64,000 nt of DNA. It comes from Ectocarpus siliculosus. Taxonomy: Eukaryota > Sar > Phaeophyceae > Ectocarpales > Ectocarpaceae. The stretch covers positions 137,937 through 201,936 of the forward strand of contig FN648938.1 of the NCBI GenBank assembly GCA_000310025.1. Direction: 5' to 3'. This document shows, piece by piece, positions 13,201-25,100 of this stretch (position 1 is its first letter; each line of letters opens with the position of its first letter). Under the pieces are notes generated by a model. That model had not been told where the DNA came from and made no database searches. It was given only the letters and a program-made list of their open reading frames with translations. The position numbers were made by a program, and so were the translations under genes.

Positions 13201-15597
13201 TCACTTACTTCCACAGTTGTTCTCCGCAAACGTTTTGAGTCCATAAACCCGACCAAAACAACCTCCGGTCAAGAGGGAATTGCACGGACACTTTGGTGTT
13301 GGCTATCTGCACCTCTCTCGGCTGGTTATACCAACGAGACAGGTTCGGGTTTCTTGCTCGTAACAACACTCTTTGACACCTAGAAAACTTCTCGGTAAAT
13401 GTGTGCCTGTACTGGAGACGGACGGCATTCGAAGTAAACCACAGCGACAAGAAATCGGCATGTCATCATCGGCCAATCGACCATCTCGTAGGTGTTCGCC
13501 CACGAACTTTCTGTCGATGACACGCTCTATCTCTATCTCTTCCACAAGCAGCTGCCAGAAGTACTGGAGAGCGCCGAAGATGCGGCAATGCGCGCGCAGC
13601 AGCAACAGCAACGAATGGCAGCAGGAGGAACACCCGGCGGTCGTGGCCTCGAAGGAGAAGAGCACCCGACAGGGGACGGGCCGAGAGAGATGGTGGCGGA
13701 TAGAAGCGGATCTCGGTCTCCCGATAGTCGGCGTGAGCAGACCAACAAGCGCCCCGGGTCGGCCCCCTCCGCTAGGTTTGACTGCACTTTGGTGACGGCG
13801 AGGGCTGTGGCGCTGTACAAGTATTGCAGCTCGCATGTTTCATGGATTCGCTATTTCTGATTCCCAGAAACACTCATCAGATGCAGCTGTGTTAGCAACT
13901 GAGTAGCCCCCTTACTTCTTTTTTCTCCGCTTCAGAACAACTATTTACGACCGAACGGTAGGAAGTGTCTACCTGACTCGTACAAGAAACACCCCTGACG
14001 AAAGTAGTCCGATGCCACCAATGAATCCTCCCCCTGCCCCTCTTTGAAAGGTTCAAAGCTTCTCTTTCCCACCCTTTCCCGTGCCTCTTGTATCCCATCC
14101 TCCCCGCCCCTTGTTCCCTAATCTCGCTGCTGTACCCTATACCCCGAACCCCGAACTGACCTGAATCAAACCAGATCGAGCACGCTCGAACCGCGACCCT
14201 TCGGAAACAACCGCCCAAGCTCAGCGGCACCGCAGCGCCTGGTGGGTGGTGGCGGGACCAACGCGGTAGCCGCCGGCTTTCGGCCGGGCAGTGGAGGGGC
14301 GCGCTCGAGGACGGCGCGGGGAGTGGGCGCTCATGCCAACAGCAACAGCCGTCTCCCACCGGCGACGGGCGGTCCCCAACCGACGACTCGGCAATCTCCG
14401 TTGTTCCCTCCGGCGGCGTTGAGTGCAACGTACGGCCTGCTCTCGGACGGTGCTCGAAAGGTTAGGCGATTCTCCGCTCAGCCAGGGGTGCGGTAAACAC
14501 TTCCCTTCCGCATGGGTACAGCAGAGGGCGCCACCGGCTCGGCCTGCTATCCGTGTTGTTAGTCGATCTCGATAACTAGTGCGCGCCGTTTCTTTATGAA
14601 GACCGCACCCCTCCGTGTGCATCAGAGGTCAATAACACCGGCATACAAATAGCTACATGTAGAGCAATCCAAGTTAAAGGTAGACATGAGCTTACCCAAA
14701 CCAAACAAGGATGTTTTCGACATAATAAGGTCGTTCAAGTCGCACCACTAACTTGTTGGCGATGTTCGCCATAGGCTGCAGCCTGGCGCAAGCCGTCGAA
14801 ATTCAGGCGATACGGATGCGAGCAATAGCGCAATGTAATCGTCACGCGTACCCCTCGGCAGCGGTACCGACGCCATCAGCAGTTGTGGTGCGGAAGTTAT
14901 GTACCATACGCACCAACCTGATAACCGACCAACGCAATTTCCCATGGATTCGAACACGGGCATGTTCTTATTCCAGTCGCCACAATCACCCGTGTGTTGT
15001 CAACTTGGACATTTGTCTGTCGTTCCAACAACGATGTGGCAGGCCGTGGAGTCCGAGGCCTTCCGCGCGGAGAGGGTGTCCGCTCGCGAGCCCAGCCCGG
15101 CCCCGGATCACATCCGGTACGGTGGCATGACCCAAGCCCCGCTCGTTCGGCAGCTTTTTTCTGGCCTAGGGGGCGGGGTCGGAGGGGTCGGCGGTTTGGA
15201 CACCCCCACTAGCGTCGATGGAGCGCATGCGCGCGGGGCAGTGGGCAACAGGATTTTCAAAGGAGGAAGGAGAGGACGAGGGGGAGCGGAAGGGAGAGGA
15301 AGGACGGGGGCGGGGCGAGGAAAAGGAGGAGAGCACTTGCGTGTCAGCGGTGAAGGTGGCGGTGGTGCGGCGGCGGCGGCCGATGAGCGAACACCTGCCG
15401 CGGGCGCGGGAGACAACCACGAAGGCTTCGCATCCACGTTGGAGCACCATAGGCGAAACGTCATCGCGGTTACAGTGCCTCCTATCCAAGCAGTGGGCGC
15501 CGCTGGGTTTGTTCCGGAGACGCTCATAAGAGGGAGCGGCGGTAGCGGGGTTGAGGTTAACAGTAGCAAGCGCGGCTCGAAGCCTTATGGAGCTTAG
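4274..15597 (+). CDS. large coiled-coil protein, DUF4795/QRICH2-like (probable flagellar protein)
   Basis: Fifteen exons join in frame to 1,417 aa: 4274-4546, 4976-5683, 6121-6186, 6441-6550, 7092-7376, 7644-8058, 8792-8872, 9366-9914, 10209-10472, 11302-11415, 12082-12225, 12902-13081, 13552-13775, 14175-14460, 15043-15597. The start MDPKINDHLEG was chosen because the upstream GTG is not a normal eukaryotic start. Visible parts are an N-terminal coiled coil, an acidic low-complexity stretch, a Cys pair region in exon 8 (KCLCGRDF), an Ala-rich helix in exon 9 and, near residue 1043, KKCLSCDRAFN preceded by LARKADKAYTKRK. Metazoan QRICH2 and other DUF4795 proteins have a comparable run of KADK-like helices before HCLSCDRPLE and then RPQSA-like Pro/Ser tails; here the tail has RPGSAPSARS and RPSSAAPQR. 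That family acts in sperm and flagellar axonemes. Intron 10 uses a GC donor. The donors after exons 13 and 14 (GTTTGA, GTTAGG) are weak; if exon 15 is not used, the frame stops at 14496. Confidence 0.62.
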
Positions 15598-16591
15598 TCC
15601 TGTAGGGCAGGGCAATCAGTCAGTAGCAACTGTAATCCAAGGTGCTCGGGAATGTACGGAATGTAGGGTCAGGGCGATGTCGTTACTCTTCGTGTAGTGG
15701 ACGAATTTTCTCCTGGCCACTAATGTGTTAATTGACGCGGGACGTTCGACTGTGGCAGCCTTCAGAAGGCGTGCTGCAGAGCAGCAAGCCATGTTCTCAG
15801 CACAGCGTTCCCAGAGCGTGTACAATGTAGATACAAGAAACAGATGGCGAGAGAGAAAAATTATCTTCCGCACAACAAACCTATTCCACGCGAACCAACA
15901 ACATCTACCAAATCTACGAAGTCCAGCAAGAAAAGCAAATCACGTAGCCACGAGGTTTGTAGCAAGGGTGACGAAACACGGTGGGTAAAACAGGTACACG
16001 CCACCCACCGCACTCTCCCGCACCCACGGTAACACGACAACAAACTCCATCACAAAACGCCCAAGGAGAACATAGAGCATGCGCAATGTTGTTGTACATG
16101 CGAGTCAGACGGAATATCTATGGCACTCGCCCGACGGGGTGCGGCCGTACTGTAACTCGAACTCAAGAACGAAACACGGGCGTAGACGTGTGGAGAAGGG
16201 GCACAAGAAATTCGAAAGGCCACTCTCGAGGGAAGATAGATCGGCAGGTCAGGTTGCGCCAACAAAACCGACGAATTGGGAAGCAGGGTAGGCAACTCGT
16301 GGTTGTTACCAATATCAAGAGCTCGGCAACTGAAAGAAACCAAGCAATCAATCAATCAAACCAGGAAGGGGTTGGTCGGCAACTGGAAGCTAGAAGGAAC
16401 AACAATCGCCCAGGCTGACAAAACGAAAACAATACGAGAAAATCGCTGCTCCGAACCTACCACCTCCGCCACCACCCCCCGCCTACTCTTGTTCCTCCCG
16501 CACTTCGCCAAGCACGATTCACGTGTAGACTCTCAAGTCGCTCGGGAACAAAATATAAAATTTGATACTCCATTTGCACTCTGAAAAAAAT
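15598..16591. other. spacer between convergent genes
   Basis: About 1 kb between the ends of the DUF4795-like gene and the minus-strand VOC gene. A 145-codon plus-strand frame at 15981-16418 is rich in Arg, Gln and Asn and has no recognisable domain; I see nothing supported here. Confidence 0.6.
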
Positions 16592-19500
16592 CTACATGGG
16601 TGTGTGGGCGGACAAATCTCGTGCTACGGGATAGGATGGGTGGGAGATGCTCCGAATCTCGTGCTCCAGCACGTGCAAAAGCTCTCCCGTAGCCGGATCC
16701 ACCTGCCAATCCCGCATCACCCACCCCACCCCACGATGAAACATGATCCGGCGGTGTCGGCGGCGGTGGAACCAACAACGAAAATAGGAAAATTTAAAGA
16801 TAATGTTTGGGTTGGCTGTGACGTTCTCGTTCGAGCAAGGTGAGACAAACCGACATAGAACCGGAAACGCATGTTGAGGGCAATGAACGCGGTACGGTGC
16901 CAAAAAGACCAATCTCCGATGCAGTCGTAGACCGACAACTTTGAGGGACGTGTGGTCTTAAGCGGACGGATCAGACCACTTGGGTGATGGCGCTTCTTTC
17001 TGCCAGCATCACCACCACCGGGTTCTGGCGTACCGAAACATGAAGATCATATAATAAAAACGCCACGAAGCGAAATGGCGGCCGACGTCGGCAACAAACG
17101 CCTGACTGCCGTCCTTTTCTGCCTACGTTCTACATCCACATCTGCTGTGTGCCAAACTCAGAAAAGAAAAGGCAATCGTTCGCACCAGGTCCTTGATGCG
17201 GTACTGTTTTTCCTCGAGAGCCTTCTCGAGAGTGTCTGCTTTGCCAAAGTTTCTGCGAGGGTTGACGAACACGAGCCCCCGCCGTTCCGCCTCCTCAAAG
17301 CTGCGTCGAAATCCTGAAAAGATGGTGCGTTCAAGGCAGCAAGCTTTTTAACCTATATGCGCAATTTGCACCGAGAGTGAATATCAGGGGGGAGAGAGAT
17401 GAACTACTGGTAACACTCTACCAGACGCCAGCACTAAAAACTTCCGAGGTCGAAGAGTTTCAAGATTTCCATCCTTCTCGAACTGATTTGAAGGCGGGAA
17501 TGGCACTTTCCATTCTTGTCGAAACGATCTGAAGGCGGGAATGTCACCGCGACACAAGGAGAGGTAAGAGCGATGGACCGGCCTCATTTCTCTGCTCCCC
17601 CCCCCCCCCTCTCCCTCATTCTCCATTCTCTGGTCCTGCGCCCCTGTGTAACTAGCGGTCTTCTCAATTCGTTTCTGGTTCCGCCGGCCATCGGCTACCG
17701 CTCCACCTTCTTCAGGGAGGTAGACGCAGATGTGGTGACCGTCGTACTCCTGCTGCAGCAGGGCCTCGTCCTCCTCCTCCACGAAGGCCAGGTGTTGGAC
17801 CGGCCCAACCCTTACGACCGCCGCTGTGCCCCGTCTCTTGTCCGCCTCTGTGGCCTTCACCAAACAACCGACAACACAAACGGACCCAACTTAAAAGACG
17901 GCGGTAGTCTTGTTCCGGTTATGTGGCTGGACAAGTTCACGCTTTCTGGTGCTCCTGTTCCCCAGCAAACAAAGTTACAGCACCACAACCCACCGAGCTA
18001 GGTAGCCAGTCAGGAGTGAGCACGACGTTTTTCGCCGGAAACATACTAGCGCGATCGATTGGCCATCGCTTGGTCCGGCTTGGCATTTGGTCCACGCGAA
18101 ACTACGGGTCTGACTCTCACGATTGCCCTCCCCCCCGCTCCTAACCTCGCTTCCGTCGACGGACTCAAAATGTGGATAGCACAGTAGTAGTGGTTCTCCT
18201 ACAAGGCCACGTACAACGCTATTGAAATTGCCGGGCAAGGGGTATCACATCGTTTCGCACACCGCATTGTTCCGCCCAGCCAGCGTGGCCAAAAGCACGG
18301 TAGGAGAAAGACTGCTACGGCATAAACACGAGGCACTTGAGAGCGACGACAGGCTATGGCACAGACGGAAGAGACTTGTCGACAATACCATGGGCTATCC
18401 AATCTACGCTTTTAGAAAAGGGGAACAGAAACGAGTGGAATATGCCGACAGCATCATGTGTGTGTGGCGGTTGGTTGTGTCCATGTAGAGAGACACTGGC
18501 TGACAGTTGAGGACCAAGGGAGTTCCGAGCGTACCAAAACAGCAGCAGCACCAGCAGTACCAAACTCACTAGCGCCAGCGGTAGTAGTAGCAGCAGCAGC
18601 GCGCTGCGACAGCCGCATAAACATGAACGACAAACAAGCCAAGACAAAGGGGGAAAATAAACGTCTAAAAACACATGATGCCCCTCACCGTCGAACAACG
18701 TAACCCCTTCCCCGAGTCTCCTTCTTGCGTTACTGAACAAACGTCTTCACCGCTGCTGCTGCCGCCGCCGCCGTCGCCGTCGCCACTTCCACCGCCGCCC
18801 ATCTCCTGCGCTTCCGCGCCGAAGAGTTCCCGGTAGAAGCGCGCGATACCCGCGGCGGTTCCTGGCCTCACGCGGAAGGAGACGTACGAAATCCCGAGGC
18901 CGAGCGAAGAAGAGCCCTGTCCTCCCGCGGGGACGTTGGGCAGGCGTCCCCCTCGAGGGTCGAGCGCTCCCCCGCCGCCGCCTCTGTCCGTGGTTGTTGC
19001 TGCTTGTGTGGCTTCTGGCGCTATTGTCGACGAGGAGGGTTTCCGCTTGTGGAGGCGGTAGACGTTTCCTTGTAGGGGGGGGGGGGGGGGGGGGGCGAAA
19101 AATTTGAGGGAGGTGAAGAAAAAAACAAAACCCACTCTTTCAGGGGGGGAAGGGGGGGCCCCCCCCCGCCCGTTTTAATCTCCAACCTTGGGGGGGGGGG
19201 GTCTTGGGGGTGGGGGACAACACCAAGCACACAAGTGGTTGGGAAGGGTTTCATTCAAAACCAGCGGGGTGGAAGGGGAGGGCAGGGAAAAACCCTTCCC
19301 ACCCCCTTTTGGCCAAAAAAAACTTTAAAAAATTTTNNNNNNNNNNNNNNNNNNNNNNNNNNNNNNNNNNNNNNNNNNNNNNNNNNNNNNNNNNNNNNNN
19401 NNNNNNNNNNNNNNNNNNNNNNNNNNNNNNNNNNNNTGGGGGTTTTTGTGGGGGGGGGGGGTTTCCGTTTGGGGGGGGGGTGGGGTTTTCTTTGTGGGGG

Positions 19501-21721
19501 GGGGGGGGGGGGGGGGTCGAAAAATTGAAGGAAGTCGATGACAAACACAAACACAACTCTTCGAGCAGGGATAGGGGCAGCCTCAGCCAGCACGTTTCAA
19601 TCTCAACGCTTGGTGTGTCGGGATCTTGGTGCTGAGGACGACGACAGAGCACACAAGTGCTTGGAAGGGCTTCAATCGAAATCGAGCTGGTTGAAGGTGA
19701 AGGCATGCGAACAACCTTCCACACTCCATTTGGACTAGAAGACACTTAACATATTTCAGGTGTCTAACCTACACCCAATCGTTTAGAGGCACGTTGCCTA
19801 GTTTTGTGTACGCAGGGCGCCAGGAACCGGCAACAAAGGTGTCTGGGGCTACATTCTGACATTATCGTCGCAGAGGAACAAAGACCCAAGAGCCTGAAGG
19901 AATACGCGTATGCAGAAGTACGATATCTTCACAGAACAAACCGTTCTGACCGCTACAACAGACTCCTGAACGGCTATTTTCTTGTGCTGGCGCAACCGGC
20001 AGAAGGCGACTTCATGCAATCCCCACACACGCTGGAGACAAGCAGCGAACAGAAGGACAAACAAAACATCCCAAACGTTCGCAAAAATGTGTTCTTCAAG
20101 CCATTTACAACTTTCCTGGTACCATAATTCCTTCGGTAGACATACATGGGCCTGCACGACCGGGAGCGTTCCTGACCTTAACCCGGTCACTCAAGCCGCT
20201 CACCGTACGGGCACGTTACATCGACATAGCCGGTCTCCTCCCCCCCCTCCTCCTTCTCCTCTCTCCACGCGAACTTTGTGCCCTCGAGCGCGTTCTTGCG
20301 GTTGTTTTCGTTGCCATTGGTAATCGCATTCTCGGTTAGGCGGGCGATCACCTCCGCGAGGTCCGAGCTGCCGTACACGAGCCCGATTGTCCCCGGAACA
20401 ACCTGGGGCTCCCCTGTTTTTTTTCGTTTGGGGTTGGTTGGATGTCATCCCGCGCGTCGGCGGCACACACACGCATCCACCAAGTAAAAGTAGTTTTTGA
20501 GTTGTACAACAGGAGTGGCGGCATTTCGTCTAAATAGTTTATTCATCGGCGGACGGAAAACAACTACTAACAAATCTGTGTACAGCAGTCTTTTTTGCAT
20601 CTCTTAACTAGGATATCGTGCGGACACTGCAAACCACGCCACTGCTCTATCACCCCCAAAGTACGCAAAACTCCTTGATACCTCGCGTTCAAGAAAAAAC
20701 GTTGATACGTCCCTGCTAACAGGTACTGTACGCGTAGAATGCGTGCACGCGTGATACGAGAGAGATCCGCATACCCACGCACCCTCCGGGAGGTGTATCT
20801 GGGTCGAGCCGATGTTTGCCCAGATCGTCCCGCTTCCTTTGCCGATATTGTGCGCGCGCCGAGCGTCCGGTGCAAACCCGAGGATGTCGTAGTATAGGTG
20901 TTTCGCGGGATCGTGGCTGAGAACAGAGGAAAAACGATTAAACACGAGTTACACGTCATGCATTCCTTTCCAAGAACGCGGGGGGTTGAAGAAGCCGAAA
21001 TTAAACCATTGGACGTAGTCCACCGTTGACTGGTTGGTCTAGCTGTTTGATTTCGGCTCTTACATGGTACTGCAGCCGATGCACCTGTAGTTGGAGACCA
21101 TCTGCAAACTGGGCTGTTCAGCGCTACAGAACTCCGTATTGTTCGTGGAGTTTTTGCCTCCTCGGCGTCACCATTGCTGTCCCCTGTTTAACCGAATCGT
21201 AACCCCGCCAGTTGGACGCAACCTCGCTCGAGACCATCACCAGCACCAGCCCGTCTTCTGCACGCCCATATATGTAAACTCCTCCTCCCCCCGGATGTCT
21301 TCCCTTCGCAATCGCTCACCGTACTGCATGCGCGCTTTATAAGGCTACCCAGACCACGAGAGACAGTGGCTATTCGTCTTCTCTCTCCTTTGCTCACCTC
21401 GGTATGCAAACATTCACGTGCTCGAGATGCTGAAGGCCATGCTTGTTGTTGTCCTCGTTCCAGGGGGACTTGAACAGAGTCTGCACGATAGTCAAAGGGA
21501 GGGCGGGCACGGTCGATGTTAATGACTGCATACGGTGTTCGTAGACTGTACACGACACCCCTTCAACCACAGCAACCTGTCATCTCTCTTTTCTGGGTCA
21601 CCGATACCTCGTAGTGTGCAGCCGGGCCTGTCGACGTCGCTCCTGAAGCTCCGGCAGCATCGGCAGCACCAGCTGCGTAAGGCGCAAGGAAGACGGAAAC
21701 AAGAGCGAGCCGCCTCGACAT
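16592..21721 (-). CDS. secreted protein with two VOC (glyoxalase/bleomycin-resistance fold) modules
   Basis: Eight exons in transcript order: 21721-21608, 21101-21085, 20916-20783, 20413-20204, 19068-18689, 17854-17707, 17313-17186, 16702-16592. All phases agree and give 413 aa with a stop at 16592. Residues 1-25 (MSRRLALVSVFLAPYAAGAA) form a signal peptide without the plastid Phe motif, so secretion or the endomembrane system is likely. VOC module 1 spans about 36-165 (HDPAKHLYYDILGF, HLPEGEPQVVPG, YVDVTCPYGNVYRLH). After a Gly/Ser linker, module 2 spans about 217-390 (ISYVSFRVRPG, FYRELFGAE, GPVQHLAFVEE, GLVFVNPRRNFG, YRIKDLVDPATGELLHVLEH). The VOC fold holds metal-dependent glyoxalases and dioxygenases as well as binding proteins; the exact reaction cannot be told from sequence. 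Exon 2 has only 17 nt. The acceptor of exon 6 could be 9 nt further in. Intron 4 contains an N gap and a low-quality duplicate. Confidence 0.85.
19076..19336. other. low-quality sequence duplicating 19500-19740
   Basis: This stretch follows 19500-19740 base by base, but with inflated G and C runs, lost dinucleotides and blurred calls (for example ACAAGTGGTTGGGAAGG against ACAAGTGCTTGGAAGGGC). It behaves like the poor tail of one sequencing read. It lies in intron 4 of the VOC gene next to the poly-C tract of the acceptor. Confidence 0.8.
19337..19436. other. assembly gap, 100 N
   Basis: Exactly 100 N, the usual placeholder for a gap of unknown size. The flanks appear to be two reads of the same stretch, so the true gap is probably zero or negative. 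Confidence 0.97.
19437..19516. other. low-quality sequence duplicating 19037-19076
   Basis: The G-inflated run with GTTTCCGTTTG and TTTTCTTTGTGGG mirrors GTTTCCGCTTGTGGAGG and CGTTTCCTTGTAGG at 19043-19076. It is the poor end of the opposing read. Confidence 0.7.
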
Positions 21722-22131
21722 GCCGCCGACCCACAGGCGATGACTAGTAACACTGGACGTTGGATACCTCGAAATAGCCGATACAGACTCAAGAGCAGCA
21801 ACGCAGCCGGCTTCCCACAACTTTATCTCGGCGGCAGCGTCTCACTCTCGAGGTTGGTGAGCAGAAGAGCTCTCTATCACAGACTCGCAAAGGATCACAC
21901 GCGGAGCGGGCGGCGGGCAATTTACAGCAGCGGAGACGGGGAGGCGAGAACGCGGCGGGACCTCCACTCGGGGCGATACAAGCGGCGCAATTACCAACAG
22001 AGAACTTGCCTCACCACTCACGACACCCACCCCCACCTCGTGCGGTGTCAAGTGTCAAGTGCTGAGTGGGCACTCGGTTGTCCCAGCCAGGCTCTGCTTT
22101 GATCAATCCCTCTGCTCTTGTGGCGAAGACC

Positions 22132-25100
22132 ATGCGCTTGCAGGCACAGATGTTGCTCTCCGTCGCCTCGGGAAGCCTGGGCCCTGCGGCCACGGTCGTT
22201 CGCGCGTTCGTGCCTTCGGCCTCGACAGCCGTGAGAGTTCACTCAGCAGCAGCGTCAACGAGAGGGGCTGCTACAGCAGCCGCTGCATCATCGACCACGC
22301 GGCTTCGAGCCTTCTCAGCGGGAGAACCAGGCCCTTCGGTGGACCGAGCTGCCATCTCTTCGTGGGGAAGGGGGTCGTCCAGTCGAAGGTCAATTGCGTG
22401 CAGCGCGGAATCTGGAGGTAAAGGTACGTGGTGCGGTTGTTCGGGCATGCGTGCGTGCATGTAGTCAGTGGGTGTATCATCAACATGCAGTAGTATAACT
22501 CGCAACTGCTTCTTTGCCGTAGGTAGAGCAGGTGGAGGTAAGCATTGAAAGTGGATCGTATGCGTCCACAGCAGTTTGCTTCTCTTCTGTAAACCGTAGG
22601 AAGGTGCGTTGCTGTCTGCATGCACACACCGGGCGCCGGCTCTCGTACCGAAGGTAACGTGACACAAGATACCACACCCCCTGGACCGAGTTTCAAAGCT
22701 CGATTGCTCCACACGACGAAGAGGGTGCACACAGTATGTGACACGATTTCGGAAAGCTCTCGAGACGGTTCCAACACCGTCATTTTCGGCACCGCCGATG
22801 TGTCTGCTTTGGAGTAGTCGAGTTTTGAATATCGGTCTGGGAGTGTGGTAACTTTTGTCATATAAGACTGCTTGTACGTATCGATGCAGGACATATGGAC
22901 GGCTTGTACGTATCGATGCAATACATATGGACGCAGCCCACAGAGTTCCTCAAAGGCGATGCGTCGCAGTCTTTGCAGGACGCGCAGACATTTCGGTGGC
23001 ACCTGGCGGAAGCTTGGCTTGCTTGGGGTGTGCTCAAGCCCTGAATGTCGACGGTTTCTTGTGTGGTCACACATACTTACACGAAAACCGGGAGACTCTC
23101 TTCCCATGAGGTACTCTGGATATTACTAACGGATATTGCGTGCTCCTCCTCCCAGGGATCAGCAGAGCGCTGTGTGTGGTCGGCGAAGTACTCTAAGTAG
23201 TACTCTTGCTGAGGATTTTTTTTTTTTTGTCTTCACTTCAAATCAGCGCTCACAGCACTATAATAGTGCCGTTTACTCCAACCCGTGGTCACACAGAAGA
23301 GCCCCTCTCTACCCTCCCCTCCTGCGGTACTTTGCCTTCGATTTTTAATGTGAGAAGAGTTCGGCACTCTCTTCCCTCTGTGTACACACGAACTAGCGCT
23401 ATCCACTAGACCAGGAGCGGAAGCGAGAGAAAAACTCACTTTGCAAGAAAAGCTCGCTTACGTCGGGGTTCGAACCCCTGACCTGACCTCTAGAAGGTTT
23501 CGAGGATACCACCTAGACCACCCGGGCGACCTGATAGAAGCTACCGTCCTTTTTGAGAGATCTTGCTCACCACCTTACACACTTGAACTTTCCTACCACA
23601 AACATGTCACGGCAGCCAGCGGCCACCATCGAAGTCTCTGCCCCAACTTCACCGTTCTTCAACGTCGCCGGCCTTGCCAAAGCAGATTGATTGATGCACG
23701 ACCAAAGCTAAATTAATCCGTCTCAAGTGTGTGGGTCTCTCCTTGCTTCAGCCAGGTACCATGGGTTTACTGTACCCGAGACAAGGGGGGGGTTGCAAAG
23801 AACGGACGAGCACCTTTCTCTGCCACCTGCCACCTACCTCTCCAAACCCTTATCCCAAGATATGACCCCCCGAATGATGGATGAATCGTCACAAGACACA
23901 ACCGATAGAAGCAACAACAGCACAAAAACAAATTCACCTACCTTTGTCTTACCTCAGAGCTATCACTTCCTCGCACCAAATGCACTAAAAACATTTTTTT
24001 TTTTTTGGCCGCGCCTGATGCAGCAGGAGCATTGGGAGCTGCAGCAGAAGGAGGAGGAGGAGGAAGAGCGAGCGCGGCAGTACTGCAGGATGCCGAGAAG
24101 CGGGGGGGTGCGGCGCGGGGAGGGCCTCCTGCCGCGGTGGAAAAGCTAGACCTTAAGCCGCCCAAGGGTACGAGGGACGTGTTCCCTGAGGACATGCGTC
24201 TTCGAAATTGGTGAGCACGGTTAGAGCTTGTTGGTTATCAGGGTTTTTTAAGGTTGGTTAGACGACCGCAGCCTCGGTAGGAGGATCGTTGTGTCGACTT
24301 GGTACTGGAAGATTTGGGCGCTCGTAAGGAGTTGTGAGTGGTACGCCGTGAACCCCCACCCCTCCCCCCTGCACAGAGACATGTGAGGTTGCCCAAGACC
24401 AAAACACGGACACGCACGGCCCGGTGATCAATCCCGACAACCAGCAGGACGCAGGGTGACCGGTTCGTGATGCGTGGCATCGCGTTGGTTTGCCTTGACT
24501 CCCTTCAAGATGTTATTAAACAAAAAAGTAGACTCTCACAAGGGAGAACAAGCTTGGTGTCTTGCCCCACTCGCCCTTTCGCTCGAATTTTGGCCCACCC
24601 ACTTTCCTATACCCGCCGCGCTCGAAAGTCTGCGCGACACAATCCACGAACACGCGCAGCCCCAGAAGCACCGCCTGAGCAACACCGCCGCACCCGTAAG
24701 CGGCCACAGACTGATGTAGCCACCGCCGTACAGTCGGATGGACCCCGTAAGCGGGGGCTGCCCGAGGTTGATCACCCACGTAGCCGGCTACGGAAGCGTG
24801 ACATGCGCTTCGCCTCCGCTGCGATCGTCACGCATTTATTTACTTCGTTCCTTTTTCGCGGCACGCGCGTTTATGCCTTTTGCGGCCCGGAAACCGTTGT
24901 TGCGACCGCTTTCCGCCTGCCTCGCCTGGGTTGTCCTGCGAGTGATCGCGTGTATGCATGCGTGTGTGTGTAGGTGTGTTTTCGCCAAGCCAGCCTGTGT
25001 GTGAGTTGCTCCAAACCCTTGGTCTACGAAATTCGCCGGACATCCGCGTGAGCGACGCCAGCACCGGGCAACTTGGCCACCAGAGCCGCCTGCAGCTATT

